From: SKUL01 sp964487545
GTDB taxonomy: Bacteria; Bacteroidota; Bacteroidia; Flavobacteriales_D; SKUL01
Length of the DNA: 64,000 nt
Assembly: GCA_964487545.1 (NCBI GenBank)
Contig: CAZARI010000002.1
Coordinates: 1-64,000 of the forward strand
Direction: 5' to 3'
The notes below the pieces were generated by a model, which was not told the origin of the DNA, ran no database searches, and was given only the letters and a program-made list of their open reading frames with translations. This document shows positions 16,371 to 25,700 of the stretch, one piece after another. Each line of letters begins with the position of its first letter. Positions within the stretch are counted from its first letter, which is position 1. The translations under genes and the position numbers were made by a program.

Positions 16371-18892
16371 AGCATTTCCTAATTACTTTCTTCCTCACAA
16401 TATTTGTTTCGTTGGTGTCGGCACAAGATAATCCACGCGAAGAGGTTGTGGATTACGACACACCCAGAACTTATGAAATCGGCGGCATCACCGTCAGTGG
16501 ATCAGAAAACTTCGACACCCAGGCCATTATCTTGTTTTCAGGATTGAAGGTGGGCAACCGTATTGATATTCCGGGAGAGGCTATTTCAAAAGCCATCAAG
16601 AACCTTTGGAAACAGCGGCTGTTTTCGGATGTACAAATAAGACTTGCTGATGTGCGCGGCAATGTAGCCTTTCTGAACATCCAGGTGGTAGAACGAAAAA
16701 GATTATCGCGGTTTAGATTTAACGGCGTTAGTAAAAATCATGCGGACGATTTGCGCGAAAAAATCAGACTGGTACGCGGAACGGTCGTTAACGAAAACAT
16801 CAAGAGCAACATCGTCAACACCTGCCGCAATTTTTATATCGACAAGGGCTTTTTACACACTTCAGTAGAAATTGTAGAAAAGGTTGACACCCTGATTCCC
16901 AATAGCGTGATGCTGTTTATCAACATCGATAAGAAGCAAAAAGTAAAAATCAAGGAAATCGAATTCAAGGGGGTTTCTGCTTTTAAGGAGGGCAAGGTGA
17001 GAAAGGCCATGAAAAACACTAAAAAGCGTGGAATTACCCGCATTTTTAGTCCTTCAAAATTCATCCGCAGTTCTTATCGCGAAGACAAAAGCAGCATCAT
17101 TGGGCTGTACAACTCAAAAGGATACCGCGATGCCCGGATTGTTAACGATTCTGTTTACAATATCGACGACAAACACATTGGCGTTTACATCGAAGTATCG
17201 GAAGGAAATCAGTTTTATTTCCGCGACATTCAGTGGACCGGCAACACGAAGTATAGTTCTAGGGAATTGAATCAAATTCTAGACATCAACAGGGGTGAAG
17301 TGTACGACCAGTCCAAACTGGAGGCGAGACTTAGGATGAATCCCAACGGCGGAGATGTCAGCTCGCTTTATCTCGACGACGGCTATTTGGCCTTTACTCC
17401 ACAGGTAATGGAGGTACTGGTTGAAAACGATTCCATTGATATCGAAATCAGGCTGTACGAAGGAAAACAGTATCGGGTAAATCAGGTTATTGTCAGTGGA
17501 AACACCAAGACAAACGACCATGTTATTCGCCGAGAAATCAGGACGCGTCCGGGTGATTTGTTTAGCAGGTCGGATATTATCAGAACCCAGCGGGAACTAT
17601 CACAGTTGGGTTATTTCGATCCGGAGCAATTCAGGATCGACCCCATTCAAAACGACCGCGAAGGAACGGTAGATCTGGAATACGGCGTGGTAGAAAAGCC
17701 CAGCGATCAGATTGAATTATCCGGCGGGTGGGGAGCAGGAAGAATTGTTGGAACACTGGGGGTGTCTTTCACCAACTTCTCCATGCGCAACATCTTTAAC
17801 CCAAAGGCGTGGCGGCCGCTGCCAACAGGCGATGGACAGCGTTTGAGCCTGCGTGTACAATCAAACGGAATTTATTTTCAGTCATACAACGCCTCATTTA
17901 CTGAGCCCTGGCTGGGAGGAAAAAGACCCACTTCGTTTTCGGTTTCTGTTTCGCATTCTGTTCAAACCAACGGAATCACCAAAAAGCAGGATACCGGATC
18001 TAACCGCCAATCGTTGCTCATTACTGGAGGCTCGGTAGGAATTGGAAAGCGCCTCAGATGGCCCGACGACTACTTCCAACTCTTTCAGTCGGTTAATTAC
18101 CAGTACTACCAATTACAGAACTTCGGAAACATTTTTGTTTTTGGCGACGGTTATGCCAACAACCTCAACTATCTGATTTCGGTATCGCGCAACTCGGTTG
18201 ACAACCCGCTGTATCCACGATACGGTTCGAACCTGGCCTTGACCTTGCGTATTACTCCGCCATTTAGCACCTTCATTCAAAAAGATTACGAAAATCTTCC
18301 ACCGCGTGAAAAATACCGTTTCGTTGAGTACCACAAATGGAAATTTACCTCTGAATGGTTTACAGAACTTGCACCCAAACTGGTGTTGCGAACCAAAGCC
18401 GGCTGGGGATTTCTCGGCCACTATAACCAAGATATCGGTGCCTCACCCTTTGAGCGATTCTATCTTGGAGGTAGCGCACTTTCTGGCTTTCAGCTTGATG
18501 GACGCGAAATTATTGCGCTGCGTGGGTATGAAGACATGGGGGTATCTTCGGATCAGGGAAATACAACCATTGCTAAGTATACATTAGAACTGCGCTATCC
18601 GATTTCGCTCAATCCATCTGCCACGATTTACGCGCTTGGATTTGCCGAAGCTGGAAATTCATGGGCCGATTTTGATAATTTTAACCCGCTGAGATTAAAG
18701 CGATCTGTTGGGTTTGGACTTAGAATTTTTCTACCGATGTTTGGCTTGATGGGAATTGACTATGGATGGGGCCTGGATCCTTACGATCCTACCCATTCCG
18801 GATTTCCCAGAAATCAATATAACAACAGCGGAATGTTCAAGCCACAAGGACAATTCCACTTTACCATTGGCATGGATCTTGGAGAACTGTGA
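16367..18892 (+). CDS. bamA: Outer membrane protein assembly factor BamA
   Basis: This essential Omp85 protein inserts beta-barrels into the outer membrane. The 841-residue protein has a signal peptide (FLITFFLTIFVSLVSAQ), five POTRA-like units from about residue 33 to 440 (for example YEIGGITVSGSENFD and YRVNQVIVSGNTKTNDHVI), then a 16-strand barrel. The barrel begins near PSDQIELSGGWGAGR and includes the RLKRSVGFGLRIFLPMFG segment near the end. It is coupled to uppS and followed by two skp-type chaperone genes. Confidence 0.96.
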   Translation: MKHFLITFFLTIFVSLVSAQDNPREEVVDYDTPRTYEIGGITVSGSENFDTQAIILFSGLKVGNRIDIPGEAISKAIKNLWKQRLFSDVQIRLADVRGNVAFLNIQVVERKRLSRFRFNGVSKNHADDLREKIRLVRGTVVNENIKSNIVNTCRNFYIDKGFLHTSVEIVEKVDTLIPNSVMLFINIDKKQKVKIKEIEFKGVSAFKEGKVRKAMKNTKKRGITRIFSPSKFIRSSYREDKSSIIGLYNSKGYRDARIVNDSVYNIDDKHIGVYIEVSEGNQFYFRDIQWTGNTKYSSRELNQILDINRGEVYDQSKLEARLRMNPNGGDVSSLYLDDGYLAFTPQVMEVLVENDSIDIEIRLYEGKQYRVNQVIVSGNTKTNDHVIRREIRTRPGDLFSRSDIIRTQRELSQLGYFDPEQFRIDPIQNDREGTVDLEYGVVEKPSDQIELSGGWGAGRIVGTLGVSFTNFSMRNIFNPKAWRPLPTGDGQRLSLRVQSNGIYFQSYNASFTEPWLGGKRPTSFSVSVSHSVQTNGITKKQDTGSNRQSLLITGGSVGIGKRLRWPDDYFQLFQSVNYQYYQLQNFGNIFVFGDGYANNLNYLISVSRNSVDNPLYPRYGSNLALTLRITPPFSTFIQKDYENLPPREKYRFVEYHKWKFTSEWFTELAPKLVLRTKAGWGFLGHYNQDIGASPFERFYLGGSALSGFQLDGREIIALRGYEDMGVSSDQGNTTIAKYTLELRYPISLNPSATIYALGFAEAGNSWADFDNFNPLRLKRSVGFGLRIFLPMFGLMGIDYGWGLDPYDPTHSGFPRNQYNNSGMFKPQGQFHFTIGMDLGEL

Positions 18893-18938
18893 AAAATTTA
18901 ATTATTTTCGCTCCGCTTCAGCAATAGCTACTGTTAAC

Positions 18939-19619
18939 ATGAAACACATTGTTTTGGCTGCCATATTCCTGATGACCTCAACCTGGGGCCTGGCTCAAAA
19001 ATATGCAATAGTAGATACCAAGTATATTCTGGAGCATATGCCTGAATATGTGCAGGCACAAAAAGACATTGATCAGTTGTCGCAGCAGTGGCAAACAGAA
19101 ATTGAACAGCGCCACGAAACCATCGACCGGTTGAAAAAAGCGCTTGCTGCCGAGCGGGTTCTGTTAACCGGTGATATGGTCAGCAGCCGAGAAGAAGAAA
19201 TTGACCTGCGTGAAGGGGAAGCCCGTGAGCTTCAACGAAAGCGGTTCGGCATCAACGGCGACCTGTTTAAACGGCGTCAGGAGCTGATTCAGCCTATCCA
19301 AGATATGATTTACGAAGCCATTGCCGAAGTAGCAGATCGGGGTGGCTACATGGTTATTTTTGACAAAGGAATCAGTTCTAATGTACTTTATGTCGATAAT
19401 AGATACGACCTCAGCGACCGCATCCTTCGACGCCTCGGAATCCGTCCGGGCAATGCTCCCGCCGGAGGAGACGACGAGGAGGATGACCGCGAAGACACGC
19501 CTGAACGAGGTCGGGCCGGATCGGGCAGTCAGCAGAGATCTTCGGGCGACCAACCCACTACGCAACCCGGACAACGTTCGCCTTCAGGTGGGGGAACACC
19601 TATACGTGGCAACCGATAA
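18939..19619 (+). CDS. OmpH/Skp family periplasmic chaperone 1
   Basis: 226 residues. The signal peptide (IVLAAIFLMTSTWGLAQ) is followed by the OmpH/Skp start KYAIVDTKYILEHMPEY, a long charged coiled coil (about 45-115) that forms the tentacles in Skp, and a C-terminal strand region. The extra tail of about 60 residues, rich in Gly, Asp, Glu, Ser and Pro, is not part of the Skp fold and looks disordered. It probably carries unfolded outer-membrane proteins to BamA. I chose the ATG at 18939 because upstream codons overlap bamA and lack a signal peptide. Confidence 0.88.
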   Translation: MKHIVLAAIFLMTSTWGLAQKYAIVDTKYILEHMPEYVQAQKDIDQLSQQWQTEIEQRHETIDRLKKALAAERVLLTGDMVSSREEEIDLREGEARELQRKRFGINGDLFKRRQELIQPIQDMIYEAIAEVADRGGYMVIFDKGISSNVLYVDNRYDLSDRILRRLGIRPGNAPAGGDDEEDDREDTPERGRAGSGSQQRSSGDQPTTQPGQRSPSGGGTPIRGNR

Positions 19620-19674
19620 TCAGAATAATCCATAACAACAAGTAGAAAATCTACGCCCTCAATTCAGAAATAAT

Positions 19675-20169
19675 ATGAAAAAGTTAGTATTAGCTCTTTT
19701 AATCATCGCTGGCGCCTCTTTAGGCACTCAGGCTCAGAAATTAGGCCACACCAACATTCAAGAACTGTTGATGCTGCTGCCGGAACGTGCAGAAGCTGAA
19801 CAAAAAATTCAGAAACTAGCCGAAACCCTGGAAGGACGTCTAACATCCATGTCCGGCGAATACCAACAAAAGGTTCAGGCCTATCAGAATGAGCAAAGCG
19901 AGATGAGCGCTACCATCCGCGAAAGCGAAGCCCGAAGTATTATGGAACTCGAAGAGCGAATCTCAGAATTTCAACAGAATGCTCAGCGAGAAATTCAACA
20001 AAAAGAGGCAGAGCTACTTAACCCAATGATTTCGAGATTGACAAAGGCAATCGAAACTGTGGGAGAAGAAAATGGCTATACCTATATTTTTGACACCAGC
20101 AGCGGAAACATCCTATACAAAGCCGGAGAAGATGTAACGCCATTGGTTAAGCAGCACCTTAACATGTAA
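19675..20169 (+). CDS. OmpH/Skp family periplasmic chaperone 2
   Basis: 164 residues with a signal peptide (LVLALLIIAGASLGTQAQ), the KLGHTNIQELLMLLPE start typical of Bacteroidota OmpH proteins, a Glu/Gln-rich coiled coil (about 38-115) and a C-terminal YTYIFDTSSGNILY strand. It is the second of two tandem Skp paralogues behind bamA, a normal arrangement in this phylum. The terminator at 20194 closes the cluster. Confidence 0.9.
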   Translation: MKKLVLALLIIAGASLGTQAQKLGHTNIQELLMLLPERAEAEQKIQKLAETLEGRLTSMSGEYQQKVQAYQNEQSEMSATIRESEARSIMELEERISEFQQNAQREIQQKEAELLNPMISRLTKAIETVGEENGYTYIFDTSSGNILYKAGEDVTPLVKQHLNM

Positions 20170-20193
20170 GTAATATTCTTACCCCGATTTCAG

Positions 20194-20219
20194 AACCGCC
20201 CCTTTAAGGCGGTTTTTTT
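20194..20219 (+). terminator. Intrinsic terminator of the bamA-skp cluster
   Basis: AACCGCC (20194-20200) and GGCGGTT (20208-20214) pair perfectly around a 7-nt loop, followed by a run of T. Confidence 0.93.
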
Positions 20220-20286
20220 ATTATATAATTCATTACCATCTGTTTCAGTTTATTGTTGTTTAAAAAATTGTCTTTAAACTTGACCT

Positions 20287-20940
20287 ATGATCCCCGCGGT
20301 TAAAAATATCATCTTCGATCTGGGCGGCGTAATTCTGAATATCGATTACAACAAGCCGGTGCTAGCGTTTGAACAGCTCGGTGCTAAAGATTTCGAGTCG
20401 CTTTTTACACAGCAAAATCAGTCTGAAGTTTTCAGTCAGCTTGAACGCGGAGAAATTACGCCCGCCCAATTCAGAAAAAAGCTAAGAGAATATCTTGGGG
20501 CAGAAGTAACTGATAATCAAATTGACGATGCCTGGTGCACCATTCTCGGCGATTTGCCTTCCGACAGAATTGTGCTTCTAAAAATGCTTAAAAAAATGAA
20601 CTATCGGCTGTTTCTGTTGAGCAACACCAATAGTATTCACATCCGGGGATTCACCGAGTATCTCAATAAAACTTACGGAAAAAACCTGTTTGAAAACCTG
20701 TTCGAAAAGGTGTATTACTCTTCGCAAATCGGCATGCGCAAACCCACGAAAAAAATCTTTCAGCACGTGCTGCGCGAAAATAATCTGACCCCCGAAGAAA
20801 CGCTGTTTATAGATGACTCAGCACAGCACATAGAAACCGCATCAGCAATGGGTTTCAAAACACTATTGTTGAAAGAACCCGAAACAATCAACAGCTATTT
20901 TAAGGAGATTACAGCGGCTTTTCCTGACAAAGTTCAATAA
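20287..20940 (+). CDS. HAD-superfamily phosphatase (subfamily IA)
   Basis: 217 residues with the four HAD motifs: nucleophile Asp11 in IIFDLGGVILNID, the Ser/Thr motif LFLLSNTNS near 115, the Lys of GMRKPTKKIF near 154 and the acidic LFIDDSAQHIETA near 178. Such proteins dephosphorylate small phosphate esters; the substrate is not evident. Its 3' end overlaps that of the opposing mce gene by 32 bp. Confidence 0.85.
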   Translation: MIPAVKNIIFDLGGVILNIDYNKPVLAFEQLGAKDFESLFTQQNQSEVFSQLERGEITPAQFRKKLREYLGAEVTDNQIDDAWCTILGDLPSDRIVLLKMLKKMNYRLFLLSNTNSIHIRGFTEYLNKTYGKNLFENLFEKVYYSSQIGMRKPTKKIFQHVLRENNLTPEETLFIDDSAQHIETASAMGFKTLLLKEPETINSYFKEITAAFPDKVQ

Positions 20941-21313
20941 GCACACCGTTGGTGCTTTTAGGGTGCAGGAACGCCACCAATTTATTGTCTGCGCCTTCTT
21001 TGGGTGACTCATTGATGAGCTGAAAACCCGCTGCTTTTAACCGCTGCATTTCGCTTTCAATGTCTTCAACTTCAAAGGCGATGTGGTGAATTCCCTCCCC
21101 CCTTTTCTCGATAAAACGTGCGATGGGACTATCGGCAACAGTGGCTTCGAGCAGCTCAATTTTGTTTGGACCCGATTTAAAAAAAGATGTTTTAACGCCC
21201 TCGCTGGGTACCTCTTCAATCTTATAGGCCGGCGCACCAAGTAGCTTCGCAAACAAAGCATTCGATTCTTCGAGGTTCTTGACTGCAATGCCAATGTGCT
21301 CAATCTTATTCAT
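20909..21313 (-). CDS. mce: Methylmalonyl-CoA epimerase
   Basis: The enzyme interconverts (R)- and (S)-methylmalonyl-CoA, linking propionyl-CoA and succinyl-CoA. The 134-residue vicinal-oxygen-chelate protein starts KIEHIGIAVKNLEES and has GEGIHHIAFEVEDIE in the second half; these carry the metal-binding His residues. The length is typical. It lies 2 bp after the upstream exported protein gene on the same strand, although the functions look unrelated. Methylmalonyl-CoA mutase is not in the window. Confidence 0.93.
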   Translation of the reverse strand: MNKIEHIGIAVKNLEESNALFAKLLGAPAYKIEEVPSEGVKTSFFKSGPNKIELLEATVADSPIARFIEKRGEGIHHIAFEVEDIESEMQRLKAAGFQLINESPKEGADNKLVAFLHPKSTNGVLIELCQEKPL

Positions 21314-21315
21314 GC

Positions 21316-22122
21316 CTACCGCTTTCTAAACGTTTCTCCAAAACTACGGTCGTAATTCAGATAATACGATCCTCTTTCTAGGGAGGCAACATCCACGGTT
21401 TTTCCAAATCCGCGTCTTACCAGGTTGCCGTATTCATCGAAAATTTCAAAATGCGTGGCCTGCGAAAACTCGATTTGATCGCGGGGTCGTTCGGGCGAGA
21501 ATGTAATAGCGGCGGTGGCACCCTGAAATTCAGTCGTTTCGCTGATTCGGGGTACGTTACGAAAATCAGTTTGTCTCACCCTTGTGACGTTCAACCCACT
21601 GTGCGGTTCGAGCTGAAATTGATATTGATGCCCACCGGGTTTTCCTTCGCCCGGAACTTCACCAACCCGCACCCATTTATTCCATTTAAATTGTTCGACT
21701 ATAAACGGCAGTGGCCCCGCTTCGTTGGTAGTTGACCACTCCAATAGGCCGGAATTCGACACGCTGATATCCTGAATTTCAAAAGTGCTTCGCGGATATA
21801 AAACTTCGGGATTCAACACACGTGGGGCACAGCCTGTTTTGTGATTGATGATCACTTCCACCTCCTGTCCGACATTAATTCCCATCACTTCCATATCGAT
21901 CACAAAAGCGCTAGAGTTCACTTCGTCTGAAGTCACCCTGTCGTTTATGCGTACTTCAAATACACAAAAACTGACGCCCTGTCCACTAAAAGGGTTTTGC
22001 ACGTAAATGTCGCTCCCCTGATAAACGCCCGAAAGCACAATACTTTCGCTGGCACCAGGCTGGGCGAAAACTTGGGTGACAGCGCAAAAAAACAGACTCC
22101 AACAAACGAACATATATTTCAT
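21316..22122 (-). CDS. Unrecognised exported protein with a sorting-tail-like C-terminus
   Basis: I do not recognise the family. About 268 residues begin with a signal peptide (MFVCWSLFFCAVTQVFAQ). The rest is beta-rich, with an SGLLEWSTTNEAGPLPFIVEQF segment that recalls fibronectin-like domains in T9SS cargo. The last 45 residues (EIFDEYGNLVRRGFGKTVDV, then L-x-x-G-x-Y-Y and a basic end) resemble a T9SS type A sorting tail, which would put the protein on the surface or outside. This is an inference from the pattern. The ATG at 22122 is preferred over the GTG two codons upstream. It sits 11 bp after the lipoprotein gene. Confidence 0.6.
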   Translation of the reverse strand: MKYMFVCWSLFFCAVTQVFAQPGASESIVLSGVYQGSDIYVQNPFSGQGVSFCVFEVRINDRVTSDEVNSSAFVIDMEVMGINVGQEVEVIINHKTGCAPRVLNPEVLYPRSTFEIQDISVSNSGLLEWSTTNEAGPLPFIVEQFKWNKWVRVGEVPGEGKPGGHQYQFQLEPHSGLNVTRVRQTDFRNVPRISETTEFQGATAAITFSPERPRDQIEFSQATHFEIFDEYGNLVRRGFGKTVDVASLERGSYYLNYDRSFGETFRKR

Positions 22123-22133
22123 ACACACAGCTT

Positions 22134-22673
22134 TTAGAGAGTAGATGGATTTGAGCCGGAATAACTTTCGGAAAAGGCATTAAATATTTTTCGGGCTTGG
22201 TATTCGTTCAGTTGACTCATGCCGGCATCTTTTACCACATATTCCCGGTTATTGTGTTCGATCGAAATGTAGAAATGCCAGAATTCTTTATCCGTATCCC
22301 GAATAAACTGCCGGTATAATTTACCTATTTCACTGTCTTCCAATATTTCGAAGTCAAAAACAAGATCTCGCTTCAAATCACTCAGAAGCATTGCTTTATC
22401 AGACTGCTCTTCGGATATCTCCACATTAAAAACTCCGCTGGAAACCTCCAGTTGCCCGAAAGCTTCGTTCATTTCAATGGTGATTTCATCCGAGCTGTAA
22501 TAATCATTGGGAACCGGCAAATGCAATGTAAAGCCCGCTTGATCGATTTCTACCATCACAAACGACTGCTCTGCGGGATTTTCTATCTGTGTTTCAGATT
22601 TGTCGGGGGATTCTGATCCCGAACAAGACCACAGCAACAACGCTGCTACGAGTAATGCAATCTGAAATTTCAT
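22134..22673 (-). CDS. Unrecognised lipoprotein
   Basis: 179 residues. The N-terminus ALLVAALLLWSCSG is a signal peptide with a lipobox (Cys17 region), so the protein is probably lipid-anchored. The rest is acidic, with no motif I can name: FTLHLPVPNDYYSSDEITIE in the middle and many Glu. It lies 37 bp after the alpha-2-macroglobulin gene on the same strand and 11 bp before the next exported protein. A TAnnTTTG match just upstream could start it separately. Confidence 0.6.
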   Translation of the reverse strand: MKFQIALLVAALLLWSCSGSESPDKSETQIENPAEQSFVMVEIDQAGFTLHLPVPNDYYSSDEITIEMNEAFGQLEVSSGVFNVEISEEQSDKAMLLSDLKRDLVFDFEILEDSEIGKLYRQFIRDTDKEFWHFYISIEHNNREYVVKDAGMSQLNEYQARKIFNAFSESYSGSNPSTL

Positions 22674-22689
22674 GACAGCTATTTAATAA

Positions 22690-22697
22690 CAAATATA
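22690..22697 (-). promoter_or_regulatory. Candidate -7 element before the lipoprotein gene
   Basis: The minus strand reads TATATTTG, matching TAnnTTTG, 16 bp before the ATG. No -33 TTG is evident. Confidence 0.3.
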
Positions 22698-22710
22698 ACG
22701 ATTCGGGCAT

Positions 22711-25700
22711 CTATTCCACGATTAGTCGCCACCCTTCTGACTGTGCTGCAAACTCAGGTGCATACATGCACTGCACTTCCGCAGGACCGGCGGAAAACGT
22801 ACCACTCAGGTTCACACGCAGTTCGTATTCGAGCACGTGTTTGCCACGGGGCAGCCGCTGAAAAAAGAAATGATTGGCTTCGTCGGTCACCGAAAGGTAG
22901 TATCCAGGGCCATTGCCAAACCGGTATCCCGACAGCACATCAACAGGTTCAAGACCTGCGGCACGTCGTTCCTTGAGGTGAACATATTCAAAATCCATTT
23001 CGGATTCGAGTTCTACCCGAACCACCAGCCGATCGCCGGGCGCTAATTTTTGCTGATCCGCTTCCAAATAAGTCGTTTTGCCCTCGCGCTGAACCGCCAC
23101 AAAGTAGGTTCGCTTTACCCCCAGTGGCGACTGATGCGCAACTACGCGATCCATATCCTGAAAGTACTGCCAATACATGGCTCCCCACGCGGGTCCGTCG
23201 TGCTGGTGTTGCACATTAACCGATGCCATATTCGACTCAATATATGCAGCATCCCAACTGGTTTTAATATGTCCGCTTCCAGGCTCGGGGCTCACCACCA
23301 CTTTGTAATCTCCACCGAGACCTTCGTTGTATTCGATTTCATAATCACCTACTGTGATATTTGGCCAAGGTGGGCCATTCAGCCAGTCACTACCTTGCAT
23401 GAGCAGTGCATAACAAGCGCTGGCGGTGGCGGTGGTGGTTTTCCAGTTTTGCACGCGCTTTTGGTTTAGCAGCCATACTTTCATTTCATTAATCCACTGC
23501 TCTTTGGCCCCGGTTTCGGTGTAGAGTGCAATCAACATACTTTGCGTTTCTACTGGCTGATGATACCAATAAGCTCCGTTGTTCAATTTCCAATATCGTC
23601 CCTGTTCTGTAGTAAATATCGAACGCTCGTTCAGCGATGCAACAATCTGCCGGCTAAAAGCACGATTGCCAGTTCGGTGTGCGGCCAACGCCAGCATCGA
23701 CTGGGAAAAAACGGTTTGCGTTCTCCATTGGTTTTCGGCCAATTTCCATAAGTGACCAACGGTTTTTACTGTTTCGGCAGTTGGGGTGATATCAGAAAAG
23801 AAGCTTCGCAGGTACAGGTAGTGCACATCAATCGCCGAAAGCCCTTCATTCTCTATAGGCACTTTATGATCATGGGCCAGCACTACAACCCGATCGAGGT
23901 ATTTCAACGCCTGATTGACCATGGTTTTGCTTTGTTCGGGCATAATGCCCAGTTGCTTTAGCCTGCCCATTCCTTCAACGATGTATTGTGTGATGTATCG
24001 ATCCGATCGCATTCCACCAAACCAAGACCACGAGCCGTCTGCGAGCTGGGCAGCTTGTAAAATCTGAAGGGCTGCCTGCCGCTCAGTATTCATTCTTTCT
24101 TCATCAAAAAGCACAGCCATTCGCCTTTTAGCTTCGGTTTCGTTGGTGGCCTGCATTAGCCATGGAGTTTCTTCGATCAGAACCCTCTTTAGCGACTGGT
24201 TCTTTTCGAGATTGGATAAAAGCGCATCAGACTCGGAATCGGCATACCGCTTCAACATTTCAGCAATTTCTGGCTTCGATTTCACAATATGCGCGGCCAA
24301 CGAATTGGCATACATTCGTGAAAACACCTGCTCGGTGCTTTCGTGTGAGCGCTCCATCAAATAGGGCAAAGCCTGCACCGCATACCACGCCGGGTTGGCC
24401 GAGAACTCGAACGTAAGTCGGTGGTTTTGACGGCTGGTATCCGCTGCCGATTGCTGTAAGCTACCGAAGTTAAAGTGGTGCTGACCACTGCCGTATATGG
24501 TCAGGGGCATGGTTTCGGTAACGAGCATTTTTCGCGGCAATACGGGAATCGGTCTGATTTCACCATCTGAAAAGTTCTTTGCCATTGCGGTGGTCTTAAA
24601 GCTGATTAACCCTTCTGATCGATCGATGGTCACCGGCCACTGCACTGCAACAGATGCACCCGCAGCCAATTTTACCCGTTTGATAACAGGGCCCGTAGTC
24701 AGCTTTGTGGTCAAGTCTGCATTATTTTGTAAATCTCGAATTTCGAGTAAGACTTCTGCATCCTGATCTTTTTCGCTGAGGTTAACCACTTGCGCCGTCC
24801 ACATAAAGTGATCGCCTTCACGAACAAATCGAGGTGGGTTGGCAATCACCATCAAGGGCTTGCTCGCAGTGAGTGTTCCTTCTTGCGATCCCGTTTTTAA
24901 ATCTCGGGTATTTGCCAACAGCATCCATCGCCACGTTGTAACCGATTCGGGAAGTGAAAAACTAAACGTAACGCCACCGGCAGTATCGGTGGTAAGTTCA
25001 GGAATGAAAAATGCGGTCTCACTAAAATCGCTGCGCAAACTCAAGGGAGCTGAAGAGTCAAATTGAGTTGTTCTCTCTTCCTGAATGACCTCCGTATCTG
25101 CTACCGCACTTTGCACCATCGCCTCGTCCTTCATTGCTGTTGCGGCAATTCCAGTGGTCGTGACCGCATCGAAATTCATGCGGCTGTACATTGGTGAAAA
25201 ACGACCTCCACCAAAGTTCAGTTCACAAGGTTGTGGCGGGTAATAATACGCCACCCGGTTCCAGTCCTTTTGAAACAACCAGCCATAACTGGAGGCCATG
25301 CTGCTGTGGCTATTCCAATGAAGGCGGACATTGCGGTTAGTGAAAGGGTTTAGTGCCCAGGAATTTCTAAATCCTAGTGCATCAAGCGAGGCGTCATACA
25401 TACCTGCAAGCAGCTCGGCACTTACGCCACGTCCATCCGCATCGGTCACCTTAACCTTCCATTCGTCTTTTGCTCCCGGATGCATGTGATCGCGAACCGT
25501 TTCCAACTCCACCTTTAACTTTTTATGCCGATAAGGAACGCTTACCTGGTGAGTTGATGCATAGTTTCGGTTGTCATAAACAGAGGATAAATGAATGCCA
25601 AAATTACCATAGGCTTCTTCTGTTACCGGAATATAAACAGACTGCATTTCTCCCGTCAGTTCAACCCACTTTTGATCGGTTATCCGGCCTTTAGTTTCTA

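Noticed and set aside
23050..23469. A 139-codon frame antisense to the A2M gene
   Set aside because: It is within a certain long gene, has no domain, and there are many similar shadows along the same gene.
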